DNA of 41,889 nucleotides from an uncultured Lachnospiraceae bacterium (lineage in GTDB: Bacteria; Bacillota; Clostridia; Lachnospirales; Lachnospiraceae). Location: the NCBI GenBank assembly GCA_947165275.1, contig CAMUZQ010000017.1, forward strand, positions 1 to 41,889, written 5' to 3'. Both the position numbers and the translations under genes were made by a program. Below are positions 33,833 through 41,889 of the stretch, piece after piece. Every line of letters starts with the position of its first letter. Position 1 is the first letter of the stretch. The notes under the pieces are model-generated. The model worked only from the letters and a program-made list of their open reading frames with translations. It searched no databases and had not been told where the DNA came from.

Positions 33833-35208
33833 TGGCTGAGACAAAAGACAGAGAAAGCAGTAAATGGTATAAGCTTGATAATGCGGCCAAGATCATCCCC
33901 TCATCTGCCAAAGGGGCGGACACAAGGGTTTTCAGGATATGCTGCGAGCTTAAAGAGGATGTGGATCCGGATTTTCTCCAGGATGCCCTTGATGATATAA
34001 GAGAGGAGTTTCCTCTGTTTAATTGTGTGCTTAAGAAGGGATTTTTCTGGTATTATCTGGAGGACAGTGATCTGGAGCCGGAGGTGACCGAGGATCATCT
34101 GCCTGCCTGCTCGCCCATATACTATCCGGGAAGAGTCAATCTTCTGTACAGAGTCAGCTATTACAGCAGGAGGATAAATCTGGAGATGTTTCATGTGCTT
34201 GCGGACGGCACAGGCGGATTTGTATTCCTGAAAAGGCTTGTTTCCAGATACCTTGAGCTGTCACATGATATAGAATCGGACAGATACGAGGGAGAGACCT
34301 CCTCAGTTCAGGAAAAGGGCGGAGATGCCTTTGATCATTATTACACCAAACGAAAGCTGGGGGATCAGCTGAAGCAGGTAGGTAAGATATCCGTGGGACG
34401 GGCTTATCAGATAACCGGCGATATCGACAAAAACCTGATGCCGCATCTCATTGAGGGAGCTGTTTCCGCTTCAAGGATAGTTTCTCTTGCCAAGGAGAAT
34501 GAGACCACGGTAGGGGTATATACCACATCGCTTTATATTCAGGCAGTGATCGACGCCATGAGCCTGAGCGAAAGGCAAAGACCTGTGGTGGTGCAGGTCC
34601 CGGTCAATCTGAGGCAGTTTTTCAGTTCGGATACAACGAGGAATTTTTTCGGGGTCATAAGCGTAGTATATTATCCGAAGCAGTATGACGGAAGCATAGC
34701 TTCGATCATAAAAGTTGTAAAGGAAGAATATGAGCAGCAGCTTTCCGAGGATAAGATAGAGGAGACGATGAATACATATGCCTCCTGGGAGCATAATATC
34801 GCAGTGAAGATGGTTCCGATCTGGATCAAGGATATCATCATCAGCTTCTTCAACGGAAGGGCAAAGAATGGAGTCACCACGACACTTTCAAATCTCGGCA
34901 GGATCCAGATGCCTGAAAGCCTCTCTCCCTATGTCGACAGGTTCTCGGCATTTATGGCTGCGCCTTCCCAGCAGGTGTGCATAAGCTCCTTTGGCGACAG
35001 GATGGTATTCGGAGAGGTTTCCCCGTATTCCACTCATGAGGTGATGCTGCATTTTTTCAGAAGGCTGGTAAAGCTCGGGGTGGATGTAGAGCTTTCATCA
35101 AATGATTATGATGAGGTTAATTTCGGAGGAAAACACGGCAAAAGCATCAGCAGTAAAAAAAGAAGATCCGGGGGCAGGAGCCGTAATACAAAGGAGCGGA
35201 AAAAATGA
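33832..35208 (+). CDS. HxxxD acyltransferase (alcohol acetyltransferase/condensation superfamily)
   Basis: A 458-aa protein of the chloramphenicol-acetyltransferase fold superfamily, close to alcohol acetyltransferase (AATase)-like and WES/condensation enzymes. The catalytic H121-V-L-A-D125-G motif lies in MFHVLADGTGGF. A VPVNLRQFF segment near 256 and a TTLSNLGRIQ segment near 348 match the second half of the fold. No signal peptide is seen; the tail is strongly basic (KKRRSGGRSRNTKERKK), possibly for membrane or nucleic acid contact. It overlaps the PBP gene by one base and the DUF6320-like gene by four. Acyl donor and acceptor are unknown. Confidence 0.8.
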   Translation: MAETKDRESSKWYKLDNAAKIIPSSAKGADTRVFRICCELKEDVDPDFLQDALDDIREEFPLFNCVLKKGFFWYYLEDSDLEPEVTEDHLPACSPIYYPGRVNLLYRVSYYSRRINLEMFHVLADGTGGFVFLKRLVSRYLELSHDIESDRYEGETSSVQEKGGDAFDHYYTKRKLGDQLKQVGKISVGRAYQITGDIDKNLMPHLIEGAVSASRIVSLAKENETTVGVYTTSLYIQAVIDAMSLSERQRPVVVQVPVNLRQFFSSDTTRNFFGVISVVYYPKQYDGSIASIIKVVKEEYEQQLSEDKIEETMNTYASWEHNIAVKMVPIWIKDIIISFFNGRAKNGVTTTLSNLGRIQMPESLSPYVDRFSAFMAAPSQQVCISSFGDRMVFGEVSPYSTHEVMLHFFRRLVKLGVDVELSSNDYDEVNFGGKHGKSISSKKRRSGGRSRNTKERKK

Positions 35209-35888
35209 ATTATTGTCCTAAATGCGAGATAATCATAAGAGGAAAAAAGAGCTGCTGTCCGCTGTGTCAGGGGAGGATAACGGATGTTCCTAAGGACCGC
35301 GCTGTCTGGGAGAGTGCCAGTGCGGACGCATTTCCCGTTCTGGACAGGAAGATCAGCTCCTTCACCTTTATCAAGATCGTCACCTTTTTATTTCTGGCGC
35401 TCGAGATATCTTTCGGCCTGGTCCGCTGGATGATGCGCGAGGATGCGCCCTGGGTCGGGCTGGTAATGGCAGGCATCTTTGTAGGCTGGCTGGATGTTCT
35501 GGCTGCCATGTATGTGAGAGGAAATCTGATCAAGCTTCTCACGGTAGAGGCTTATGTCGCTATAGCGGTGAACTGCTTTGTGGATCATATGACGGGGCTT
35601 CACGGCTGGTCTTATGCGTGGGTCGCGCCTTTTGTACTGCTGGGACTCGGACTGCTCACCATACTGATAGCCACGGCATCGGGACTCAGAAGAAGCGAAT
35701 ATGTACAGTATTTTGCCATTAATGCGGGGGTGTCTCTTCTGCAGCTTTTGCCGATAAAATATGAGATGAATCCCGTGCCGCTGCCGGCGCTTATAATAAT
35801 AGCATTATATCTGATACTGCTTTCGGGACTCATGGTATTCCGGTACAGAGACCTGAAAACATCATTGGCCAGAAGGTTTAATGTTTGA
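35205..35888 (+). CDS. Zinc-ribbon membrane protein (DUF6320-like)
   Basis: A 227-aa protein starting with a zinc-ribbon: CPKC (C4, C7) and CPLC (C18, C21) in the first 25 residues. Six or so hydrophobic helices follow (about 50-70, 78-97, 103-120, 125-150, 165-185, 195-215). The architecture matches the DUF6320 type as I remember it. No enzyme motif is visible. It is coupled by ATGA overlap to the acyltransferase and overlaps the hydrolase gene by 8 bp, so it is likely the membrane partner of both. Confidence 0.75.
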   Translation: MNYCPKCEIIIRGKKSCCPLCQGRITDVPKDRAVWESASADAFPVLDRKISSFTFIKIVTFLFLALEISFGLVRWMMREDAPWVGLVMAGIFVGWLDVLAAMYVRGNLIKLLTVEAYVAIAVNCFVDHMTGLHGWSYAWVAPFVLLGLGLLTILIATASGLRRSEYVQYFAINAGVSLLQLLPIKYEMNPVPLPALIIIALYLILLSGLMVFRYRDLKTSLARRFNV

Positions 35889-37059
35889 TATGGACAGAAG
35901 AAAAAAGATAGCCTCCAGAGTAGGAGAGCATATAGAAAACAGGATAGGGAAAACCGTCGAGAAGCGTCTGGAGGCTGACGATCTTGATATCAGTGATCCT
36001 TCGCAGATACCTGAGATAAAGCACTGGTACAGAGTGGGGCTGCCTGAGGGGATATCCGGTGACGGAAGCGGATATCATACCTATATAAGCAGGGGCAGCA
36101 ATGATCATCTGTGCATAATCCTGTCCGGAGGGGGAGTGGCATGGAATGAATATACCGCAGCCCGTCCCGTCACAGGCGCCAAGGTGGCGGCAGGTCTGCC
36201 GAATTTCTACTGGAACAACCTTCGTCCCTTTACCCAGCTTATGAATATCAATATAGGCATAACAAATACAAGATCTTCTTCAAACCCCTTTGCTGACTGG
36301 AATTTCATAGTGGTGACCTATGCAACAGGTGATTTTCATATCGGCAACAGCGAGTTCAGCTATAGATCCGAAAACGGTGAGGAGGAGATACTCCATTTCG
36401 CAGGCCACAGGAATTTCAGAGAGAGCATGAAGGTGGCAGCGAAGCTTTTTCCTGCTCCTGATAAGCTTCTTATAGCAGGGAATTCCGCCGGAGCTTTTGC
36501 CGTGCCTGCTCTTGCAGGAGAGATATCAGAGGAGTATTATCCTGACTGTAAAGACATAACCCTGCTCTCAGACAGCGGCTTGCTGCTGTATAAGGACTGG
36601 AAGAGGACGGCAGAGGAGGTCTGGGAAGCGGATGAGGGCTTTGTTAAAAGGCTTCATTCCGATAATCCGACTGTTGACTGGTATGAGTCTCTGTATGCCC
36701 GATACGGCAGCAGATTCAGATATCTTTATGCAAGCAGTACAAAAGATTATCTGCTAAGTTCGTATTATAATGATATAATGACTAAGCAGTATAAGACTGA
36801 CAGTGATGTTCAGGTAGTTTTTTTTGAGCAGCTGAAGACAATGGTAAGGCAGCTTAAGGAGATAACCGGTGATTTTCATTTTTATATATTTGACTGGCCT
36901 ATGCTCCCGGCTGCCGTAGGAAAGGGAGGCACGGTGCATACTGCCTTGAAGGAGCTGAGCTTTTTTACAAAAAAGAGTGATAATCTGACCATGGCGGACT
37001 GGCTCTATGACCAGACAGACGGGATTGCCTATGATGTAGGTATGGGGCTTTTGAAGTGA
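35881..37059 (+). CDS. Notum/pectin-acetylesterase-like alpha/beta-hydrolase
   Basis: A 392-aa serine hydrolase. LSGGGVAWN near 81 is the oxyanion loop of the pectin acetylesterase/Notum family, TYATGDFHIGN near 146 matches the next family block, and the nucleophile is S202 in AGNSAGA. A likely catalytic histidine is in GGTVHTAL near 345. Family members remove acetyl or long acyl esters from carbohydrates or proteins. They are usually secreted, but no signal peptide is visible here, so it appears cytoplasmic. The N-terminal 40 residues are charged. It overlaps the DUF6320-like gene by 8 bp. An ATG at 35890 is an alternative start. Confidence 0.78.
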   Translation: MFDMDRRKKIASRVGEHIENRIGKTVEKRLEADDLDISDPSQIPEIKHWYRVGLPEGISGDGSGYHTYISRGSNDHLCIILSGGGVAWNEYTAARPVTGAKVAAGLPNFYWNNLRPFTQLMNINIGITNTRSSSNPFADWNFIVVTYATGDFHIGNSEFSYRSENGEEEILHFAGHRNFRESMKVAAKLFPAPDKLLIAGNSAGAFAVPALAGEISEEYYPDCKDITLLSDSGLLLYKDWKRTAEEVWEADEGFVKRLHSDNPTVDWYESLYARYGSRFRYLYASSTKDYLLSSYYNDIMTKQYKTDSDVQVVFFEQLKTMVRQLKEITGDFHFYIFDWPMLPAAVGKGGTVHTALKELSFFTKKSDNLTMADWLYDQTDGIAYDVGMGLLK

Positions 37060-37104
37060 AGTCTCCGCAATGGGCTCTTATAAGGTGAAAAGAGATTAAT
37101 ATAT

Positions 37105-38535
37105 ATGAAAATAAAACAATGGTATCAAAGAAAAAAGGATGAAGGATTGTCCTTAAGACTTATTTTTTCTGTAATGATCATAGTATCGGTGGCGATGACA
37201 GCAGGGCTTCTGTTTACCACCTACAGGACCTTCAGCTCCTATCATTCGATGTCCGATGCTACTGATGCGTATATGGAGCTGCAGGAGGCTGCAGAAAATC
37301 TGCTGAGTGCATCCGACTATCTTACCGAGGAGGCAAGATGCTATGTGGTCCTTGGAGACAGGAAGCATATGGATAATTATTTCACGGAAGCCGAGGTTAC
37401 CAGGAGGAGGGAAGAAGCTATAAAGGTGATGGAGGAGCGTATCCCGGAATCTGCAGCGCTTTTCGCACTGAAGCAGGCAATGGAAGCCTCTGTGGCACTT
37501 ATGGACAGGGAGTATTACAGCATGCTTCTGACGATGAAAGCCGAGGGAGATGAGCTTGTGCCCGAGCTGATGGCTGATGTCAGGCTTTCAGCTGAGGATG
37601 AAGCGCTCCCTCCTGAAGAAAAGAAGCAGCTGGCACAGCGTATGATGCATGATGACGGGTATTATGTACAGAAGAACAGGATACGTTCCGAGCTGAAGGA
37701 ATGTATCGTGGACCTTAAGCTGGATACACACGGTGTCCAGACAAGCATGAGCAAACGCGCATACAGGGATCTGACGTGGATGACCGTACTGATACTGCTT
37801 CAGTCGGCAGCTCTTATCATGATGCTGATACTGACCACAAGACTTGGGATCAATCCGCTCCTCAAGGCTGTGGAGCACATAAAACGCGACCAGAGGATAC
37901 CGATAATGGGAGCGAATGAGTTCAGGTATCTGGCAGGGACCTATAACAAGATGTACGCGAATTATAAGAGGAGCATTAACAATCTGTCCTTCAAGGCCCT
38001 TCATGATGAGCTTACAAATCTTTATAACAGGGCAGGCTACGATCTGATAAAAAAGAGTATAGATACCACATCCACAGCCCTGATACTTTTTGACGCCGAT
38101 AAGTTTAAGCATATCAATGACAGTTTCGGACATCAGACCGGAGACATGATCCTTAAAAAAATGGCACTGGCGCTGAAGCAGAATTTCCGCCCCGATGATT
38201 ATATTTTCAGGATAGGCGGGGATGAGTTCGTGGTATTCATGGTGCATGTGGATGATGGAGTACAGACTCTTATAGAAAACAAAGTATCGCAGATAAACAG
38301 GGAGCTTGCAGATACGAGGGACGGGCTTCCCGAGCTTTCCGTAAGTGTGGGAGTTTCCTTAAGTCAAAAGGAAAGGGATCCCCAGGAGATGTTCAGGGAA
38401 GCGGATCTGGCTCTTTATGCTGTCAAGGAAAACGGCAGGCATGGCTGCAGCTTCTATACAGATGATATGGAAATATACTGGGTTATGAATCCAGGGAATT
38501 ATAAATGTTTTTTTAGCAAGAGGAGATATTTATGA
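37105..38535 (+). CDS. Membrane-bound diguanylate cyclase
   Basis: A 476-aa protein: helix 1 (about 17-38), an extracytoplasmic helical sensor region (about 40-222), helix 2 (about 224-246), a HAMP-like linker (about 247-290) and a GGDEF domain (about 295-450). The catalytic GGDEF is intact at 371-375 and the metal/substrate Asp is D330 (LFDADKFKHINDSFGH). An inhibitory I-site RPDD lies at 362-365, exactly five residues upstream, so product inhibition is expected. It makes c-di-GMP in response to an outside signal. It overlaps the transporter gene by 4 bp. Confidence 0.93.
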   Translation: MKIKQWYQRKKDEGLSLRLIFSVMIIVSVAMTAGLLFTTYRTFSSYHSMSDATDAYMELQEAAENLLSASDYLTEEARCYVVLGDRKHMDNYFTEAEVTRRREEAIKVMEERIPESAALFALKQAMEASVALMDREYYSMLLTMKAEGDELVPELMADVRLSAEDEALPPEEKKQLAQRMMHDDGYYVQKNRIRSELKECIVDLKLDTHGVQTSMSKRAYRDLTWMTVLILLQSAALIMMLILTTRLGINPLLKAVEHIKRDQRIPIMGANEFRYLAGTYNKMYANYKRSINNLSFKALHDELTNLYNRAGYDLIKKSIDTTSTALILFDADKFKHINDSFGHQTGDMILKKMALALKQNFRPDDYIFRIGGDEFVVFMVHVDDGVQTLIENKVSQINRELADTRDGLPELSVSVGVSLSQKERDPQEMFREADLALYAVKENGRHGCSFYTDDMEIYWVMNPGNYKCFFSKRRYL

Positions 38536-39800
38536 AAACTGTCGCGATCATTTTGTTTGTTGCTATGTATGTTCTGCTTATCGCGCTGCCTAAAAGAAGA
38601 GCCATAGTGGCTCTTGCTGCAGCGGGGATATTCATTATACTGGGCATTCTCCCCTTTAAGGAGGTTCCCACAGCCATTGACTGGAATGTGCTGCTCATGA
38701 TCCTTGGAACCCTGCTTCTCGTTGATTATTTCATTGAATCCAAAATGCCGAATCTGATAGCTGACAAGCTGCTTGATATAGCGCCTAACGTGATGTGGGT
38801 CACCATACTCATGTCTTTATTCTCCGGCATCATATCCGCCTTCATAGATAATGTGGCTACGCTTCTGATGGTGGCTCCCGTAGGACTTGCGGTATGCCGG
38901 AAGCTGAAGATAAACCCGGTGCCGATGATCATATCCATCGCTGTATCGTCTAACCTTCAGGGAGCGGCGACTCTTGTCGGTGATACCACCTCGATAATGC
39001 TGGCCTCCTATGCAGGCATGGATTTCACGGATTTCTTCTGGATGAACGGAAGACCGGGGATATTCTTTGCAGTGGAGCTCGGGGCGGTGGCCACTGTACC
39101 CATAATGATGTTCCTTTTCAGGAAGGATAAGGAGCCTGTGGATTCCACGGAAAAAACCGTGGTGAAGGATTATGTGCCGACCATAATGATGATAGCCCAT
39201 GTTGTATTTCTCATCATAGCCTCCTTTGTACCGGATAAGCCTGAGATAACAAACGGCATCATATGTATGGCCTGCGGCGTTATAGGCATCATATGGGAAT
39301 ATGCCAAGGACAGGGACAAGGACAGGGTAGTGCGTGTGATCAAAAATCTGGACTATGACACCCTGCTTCTCCTTACCGGCCTTTTTGCTGTGATCGCCGG
39401 TATAACCGAGGCCGGGGTGATAGATGATCTTGCCGGTGTGATAGCATCGGTAGGCGGTACGAATCTTTTCCTGCTTTTCACGATAGTCGTATGGGGTTCA
39501 ATGCTGATATCAGCCTTTATTGACAATATCCCCTATGTGGCGACTATGCTTCCCGTTCTTCAGGGCGTGACACTTGCAATGGGGGTTGAACCATATCTTT
39601 TATATTTCGGCCTGCTCTGCGGAGCCACCCTTGGCGGTAATATAACTCCTGTAGGCGCAAGCTGCAATATCGCGGGAGTAGGCATGCTCCGCAAGGAAGG
39701 ACATGAGGTCAGCTTCGGGGATTTTGCCAGGATCGGAGTGCCCTTCACGCTGACGGCCACCCTGGTCGCCTATGTTTACCTTTGGGTGTTCTGGAGATAA
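38532..39800 (+). CDS. ArsB/NhaD-superfamily (IT) transporter
   Basis: A 422-aa membrane transporter with about eleven helices. Two related segments, ISAFIDNVATLLMVAPVG (about 98-115) and ISAFIDNIPYVATMLPV (about 317-333), mark the two halves of the ion transporter superfamily fold. The pairs of NLQGAATLVGD (near 137) and GGNITPVGASCN (near 372) are the substrate-site clips. Family substrates include arsenite, sodium/proton, and carboxylates such as citrate; the substrate here cannot be told. The ATG lies after AGAGGAG and overlaps the diguanylate cyclase by ATGA, so output of both is coupled. Confidence 0.85.
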   Translation: MKTVAIILFVAMYVLLIALPKRRAIVALAAAGIFIILGILPFKEVPTAIDWNVLLMILGTLLLVDYFIESKMPNLIADKLLDIAPNVMWVTILMSLFSGIISAFIDNVATLLMVAPVGLAVCRKLKINPVPMIISIAVSSNLQGAATLVGDTTSIMLASYAGMDFTDFFWMNGRPGIFFAVELGAVATVPIMMFLFRKDKEPVDSTEKTVVKDYVPTIMMIAHVVFLIIASFVPDKPEITNGIICMACGVIGIIWEYAKDRDKDRVVRVIKNLDYDTLLLLTGLFAVIAGITEAGVIDDLAGVIASVGGTNLFLLFTIVVWGSMLISAFIDNIPYVATMLPVLQGVTLAMGVEPYLLYFGLLCGATLGGNITPVGASCNIAGVGMLRKEGHEVSFGDFARIGVPFTLTATLVAYVYLWVFWR

Positions 39801-39843
39801 GAAGCTTATTTATTTCGTTCGCGAGTATCAAAGAGAGATGAAC

Positions 39844-40848
39844 ATGAAAAACGGGAACAGGAAAAAGATGATAAGACGGAGTATATGCTTGCTGATCTGC
39901 ATCCTGTTTTCATTTTGCATTTTCGCAGGCTGTGGCAGTGAAAATAATACAGGCCGGAACGTGACTGCAGAAGAAGCAGATGATAAGACCGGGTACAGCT
40001 GCTTCGACGTTCCCCTGGAGAGGAACGGTATCGGTCTTCATTTGGACTGTATTACGTTAAACGGGACAAAAACGGATAAGAATATCCTGCTCATCCATGG
40101 CGTGACTTATTCCTCCCATGAGTTCGATATTGACTATAAGGATTATAGTCTGGTCCGAAGGCTTGCACGCGAGGGTTATGCCGTCTGGCGTCTTGACATC
40201 GCAGGATTCGGTCAGTCTGATGAAGTGTCGGACGGATTCCTTCCTGATTCGGACTATGCGGCGGAGGATATCAATGCGGCGGTAGAGAAGATCGCAGAGG
40301 AGACAGGACAGGAAAGTATCGATGTGCTTGGCTGGAGCTGGGGGACAGTGACAACAGGGCGTTTTGCTGCGAAATATCCGGAGCATCTGAACCGGCTGAT
40401 CCTCTATGCCCCGATCCTCAGCGGAATAGGAGAGTATGAAGTGACTGAGCCTTTCCATCATAACACCTGGGAACATGCCGCAGACGATTTCCAGAAGGAT
40501 GGGAACGGTGCGATCGATCCTTCGATAGCTGATCCCGTGGTGGTTGAGATGTTCTGCTCCGGGTGCTGGCATTATGACAGGGAGAGCAGTCCTAACGGCG
40601 GCAGACGTGATATTTGTGTTTCGGAAAAGGAGAGGCTGATCGACCTTTCGGCGATCACAGTCCCTACGCTTGTGATCTGCGGGGATAATGATCCATATCT
40701 TGATTATGAACTGGTTGATTCTGTTCTGGATCACCTGCCGGAGGGCTCTGTATATGAAAAGATCAGCGGAGCATCCCACGTCGCATATATCGAAGCACCG
40801 TATTATCAGGATTTTCAGAACAGGCTGGTGAAGTTCCTGAATGACTGA
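39844..40848 (+). CDS. Alpha/beta-hydrolase lipoprotein
   Basis: A 334-aa lipoprotein. The signal peptide has lipobox FAGC (C30). The alpha/beta-hydrolase core shows the oxyanion loop HGVTYSSHE near 85, nucleophile S164 in GWSWG, acid D282 (GDNDPY) and histidine H311 (GASHVAY). The triad is complete, so it is a surface-anchored esterase or lipase-like enzyme; the substrate is unknown. The open frame extends back to 39772 inside the transporter gene, but that start has no support. ATGs at 39838 and 39844 follow AGAGAG; the second has 6-nt spacing. Confidence 0.82.
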   Translation: MKNGNRKKMIRRSICLLICILFSFCIFAGCGSENNTGRNVTAEEADDKTGYSCFDVPLERNGIGLHLDCITLNGTKTDKNILLIHGVTYSSHEFDIDYKDYSLVRRLAREGYAVWRLDIAGFGQSDEVSDGFLPDSDYAAEDINAAVEKIAEETGQESIDVLGWSWGTVTTGRFAAKYPEHLNRLILYAPILSGIGEYEVTEPFHHNTWEHAADDFQKDGNGAIDPSIADPVVVEMFCSGCWHYDRESSPNGGRRDICVSEKERLIDLSAITVPTLVICGDNDPYLDYELVDSVLDHLPEGSVYEKISGASHVAYIEAPYYQDFQNRLVKFLND

Positions 40849-40855
40849 GGCAGTA

Positions 40856-40868
40856 CGGGCAAGGCCCG
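40856..40868. terminator. Small hairpin between convergent genes
   Basis: CGGGC (40856-40860) and GCCCG (40864-40868) form a 5-bp stem with a 3-nt loop in the 21-nt gap between the + strand hydrolase and the - strand metallo-beta-lactamase gene. There is no T-tract on either side. It may assist termination of both but is weak. Confidence 0.3.
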
Positions 40869-40869
40869 G

Positions 40870-41742
40870 TCAGAGGTCTTTGTCCGGATGCTCCTCCTGA
40901 GTGAGTGTTATATCCCTGCCGTCGCATACGGTTGAGATATTCCCGTTAAATGTATAATATGTTTTGATATCCCTGTCCTCAAGAAGCTCGACCAGCTCCT
41001 CATCAAGCACATCCTCTGAGGTGCTTACGACAGCGTAGAGGGGGGCGCTTTTTTTCAGCAGAGCCTTATCCTTTTTGTCATAGTGTCCGTGGTGGGGGAT
41101 CTTGATCCAGTCACAGGATATATCATGATCCGCATCCAGTATCTGTTCTATACGGCTGTTTTCTATATCACCGGTGAAAAGCATACGGCAGTTTCCATAG
41201 GTTATCATATTGACAAGTGACATGTCATTATCCCTGTTTTTTTCATTGGAAAGAAGAGGAGCGGGATCATCTGCGGGGTAGACGGTGATCCCGGCTGCGC
41301 CGAAGCTGAAGTCCGTTATCTTATTGACAAAAATGACTCCGTCCCTGTCTGCCACACAGTCCATCAAAGGAGAGTAGAGCTTCTTTTCACTCACATAGTC
41401 CGGAAGATATATCCTCTCTGCGGGAATGCTCTCTATCAGCTCGACGGCACTGCCTATATGATCCTTGTCATAGTGAGTGAGCAGGATAAAATCGAGCTTT
41501 TCGATTTTGTTTTCATTCAGAAAGCCTGCTATCGTATCATAGGAATCATCGAGCCCGGTATCAATGATCCCCGTGGAATCACCGAGCATTACAACAGCAG
41601 CATCTGCCTTGCCGACATCCAGATCGGTTATGATCAGCTTCTCCCTGCCGGCATCCGGCTTTATTATCCGTGGCAGTACAATAAGACCTGCAAGTATACA
41701 GGCTGCCATGAGTATTATGATCATCACCGGTCTGCGTTTCAT
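40870..41742 (-). CDS. Membrane-anchored ComEC-like metallo-beta-lactamase-fold protein
   Basis: On the - strand, 290 aa. An N-terminal helix (about 6-25) anchors it, with the domain outside. The metal motif H90-Y-D92-K-D94-H95 (THYDKDHIG) and KIPHHGHYD near 212 match the beta-lactamase domain of ComEC and its stand-alone relatives, which act on nucleic acids or other phosphodiesters in known cases. FTGDIE near 188 supplies another ligand. The open frame runs back to a TTG at 41823 inside a palindrome; the ATG at 41742 is preferred because it starts the anchor helix. A promoter at 41750-41778 would put the transcript start almost at this ATG. Confidence 0.8.
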   Translation of the reverse strand: MKRRPVMIIILMAACILAGLIVLPRIIKPDAGREKLIITDLDVGKADAAVVMLGDSTGIIDTGLDDSYDTIAGFLNENKIEKLDFILLTHYDKDHIGSAVELIESIPAERIYLPDYVSEKKLYSPLMDCVADRDGVIFVNKITDFSFGAAGITVYPADDPAPLLSNEKNRDNDMSLVNMITYGNCRMLFTGDIENSRIEQILDADHDISCDWIKIPHHGHYDKKDKALLKKSAPLYAVVSTSEDVLDEELVELLEDRDIKTYYTFNGNISTVCDGRDITLTQEEHPDKDL

Positions 41743-41749
41743 ACTTCTT

Positions 41750-41778
41750 ATTGTAAATTGTTTTAATGTCGTAAACAA
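41750..41778 (-). promoter_or_regulatory. Candidate promoter for the metallo-beta-lactamase gene
   Basis: On the - strand TTGTTT (41778-41773) and TACAAT (41755-41750) are 17 bp apart. The start of transcription would fall near 41743, next to the ATG at 41742, so the mRNA could be leaderless; alternatively the promoter is fortuitous. Confidence 0.4.
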
Positions 41779-41787
41779 CAGGTTTTG

Positions 41788-41831
41788 ATGACTTCTTGTG
41801 TGAGAAATCGGAAATGCACGCAAGAAGTCAT
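41788..41831. promoter_or_regulatory. Long palindrome in the divergent intergenic region
   Basis: ATGACTTCTTGTGTG (41788-41802) and the inverse arm at 41817-41831 match at 14 of 15 positions across a 14-nt centre. It lies 10 bp upstream of the candidate -35 for the - strand gene, where an activator could bind, and 38 nt upstream of a possible + strand start at 41869. No T-tract follows on either strand, so it is not a clear terminator. Confidence 0.55.
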
Positions 41832-41868
41832 ACGTTATTACGATTGTGTTTTTGGCTTGGAGGTGGTC

Positions 41869-41889
41869 ATGTGTTTCTTTCGGTCAGAG
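41869..41889 (+). CDS. Possible start of a gene cut by the window edge
   Basis: An ATG at 41869 follows GGAGGT with 4-5 nt spacing and opens a frame of seven codons (MCFFRSE) before the window ends. Nothing can be said about the product. A GTG at 41871 in a different frame is also near. If real, the gene diverges from the metallo-beta-lactamase gene and shares the palindrome between them. Confidence 0.3.

Noticed and set aside
39772-39843. Longer N-terminus for the alpha/beta-hydrolase
   Set aside because: It would begin inside the transporter gene without a ribosome binding site and would bury the lipoprotein signal peptide.
1-41889. CRISPR arrays, tRNA or rRNA genes, transposases and phage genes
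   Set aside because: I read both strands and found no regular spaced repeats, no tRNA-like GGTTCGAATCC arms, no rRNA signatures and no recombinase or transposase motifs.

Overview
This window looks like chromosomal DNA of an anaerobic Bacillota, most likely a Lachnospiraceae-type Clostridium relative. The support is indirect: Gram-positive-type genes (lipoproteins with lipoboxes, a ZapA/FtsW/class B PBP block, an FprA flavodiiron protein, U32 proteins), strong AGGAGG-type ribosome binding sites, and heavy use of AGA/AGG arginine and ATA isoleucine codons. Thirty-two of the 33 well-supported genes lie on the + strand in tightly packed, often overlapping operons. There is no transposase, phage gene, CRISPR array, tRNA or rRNA that I can see.

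Layout. (1) 165-1870: two PP-loop sulfur-transfer enzymes (LarE type and TtcA type). (2) 2008-6393: tryptophan genes trpD-C-F-B-A, without trpE/trpG. (3) 6487-11310: an operon behind a good promoter holding an unknown membrane protein, an orphan TRAP-type solute-binding lipoprotein, a large GT-C-like membrane protein and a flavodiiron protein, closed by a clear terminator. (4) 11372-12521: an unusually long gene-poor stretch with a duplicated 42-nt element, short direct repeats and possible RNA structure. (5) 12522-20107: a prenyl-quinone-type cluster (UbiA/MenA prenyltransferase, UbiE/MenG methyltransferase, polyprenyl diphosphate synthase, HemN-like radical SAM enzyme) running directly into a GAF-fused ABC ATPase and a duplicated FtsX-type permease. 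(6) 20117-20438: rpsU (bS21) with its own promoter and terminator. (7) 20482-22093: ruvA-ruvB. (8) 22127-28061: an MMPL/RND transporter overlapping a giant secreted GLUG/coiled-coil protein. (9) 28191-30785: a ZapA-like protein with a Gln/His-rich tail and two genes that together resemble a full-length U32/DUF3656 protein. (10) 30864-37059: FtsW/RodA and a class B PBP, then an HxxxD acyltransferase, a DUF6320-like membrane protein and a Notum/pectin-acetylesterase-like hydrolase. (11) 37105-40848: a membrane diguanylate cyclase overlapping an ArsB/NhaD-superfamily transporter, then an alpha/beta-hydrolase lipoprotein. (12) 40870-41742 (- strand): a membrane-anchored ComEC-like metallo-beta-lactamase protein, with a long palindrome upstream; another gene may begin at the right edge.

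Most likely to be under-described: the quinone cluster fused to a sensor-bearing ABC system; the acyltransferase/DUF6320/esterase cassette attached to cell-wall synthesis genes; the MMPL plus giant beta-helix/coiled-coil pair; and the repeated, possibly structured element at 11397 and 12372. Functions are inferred from motifs and context; no database search was run.
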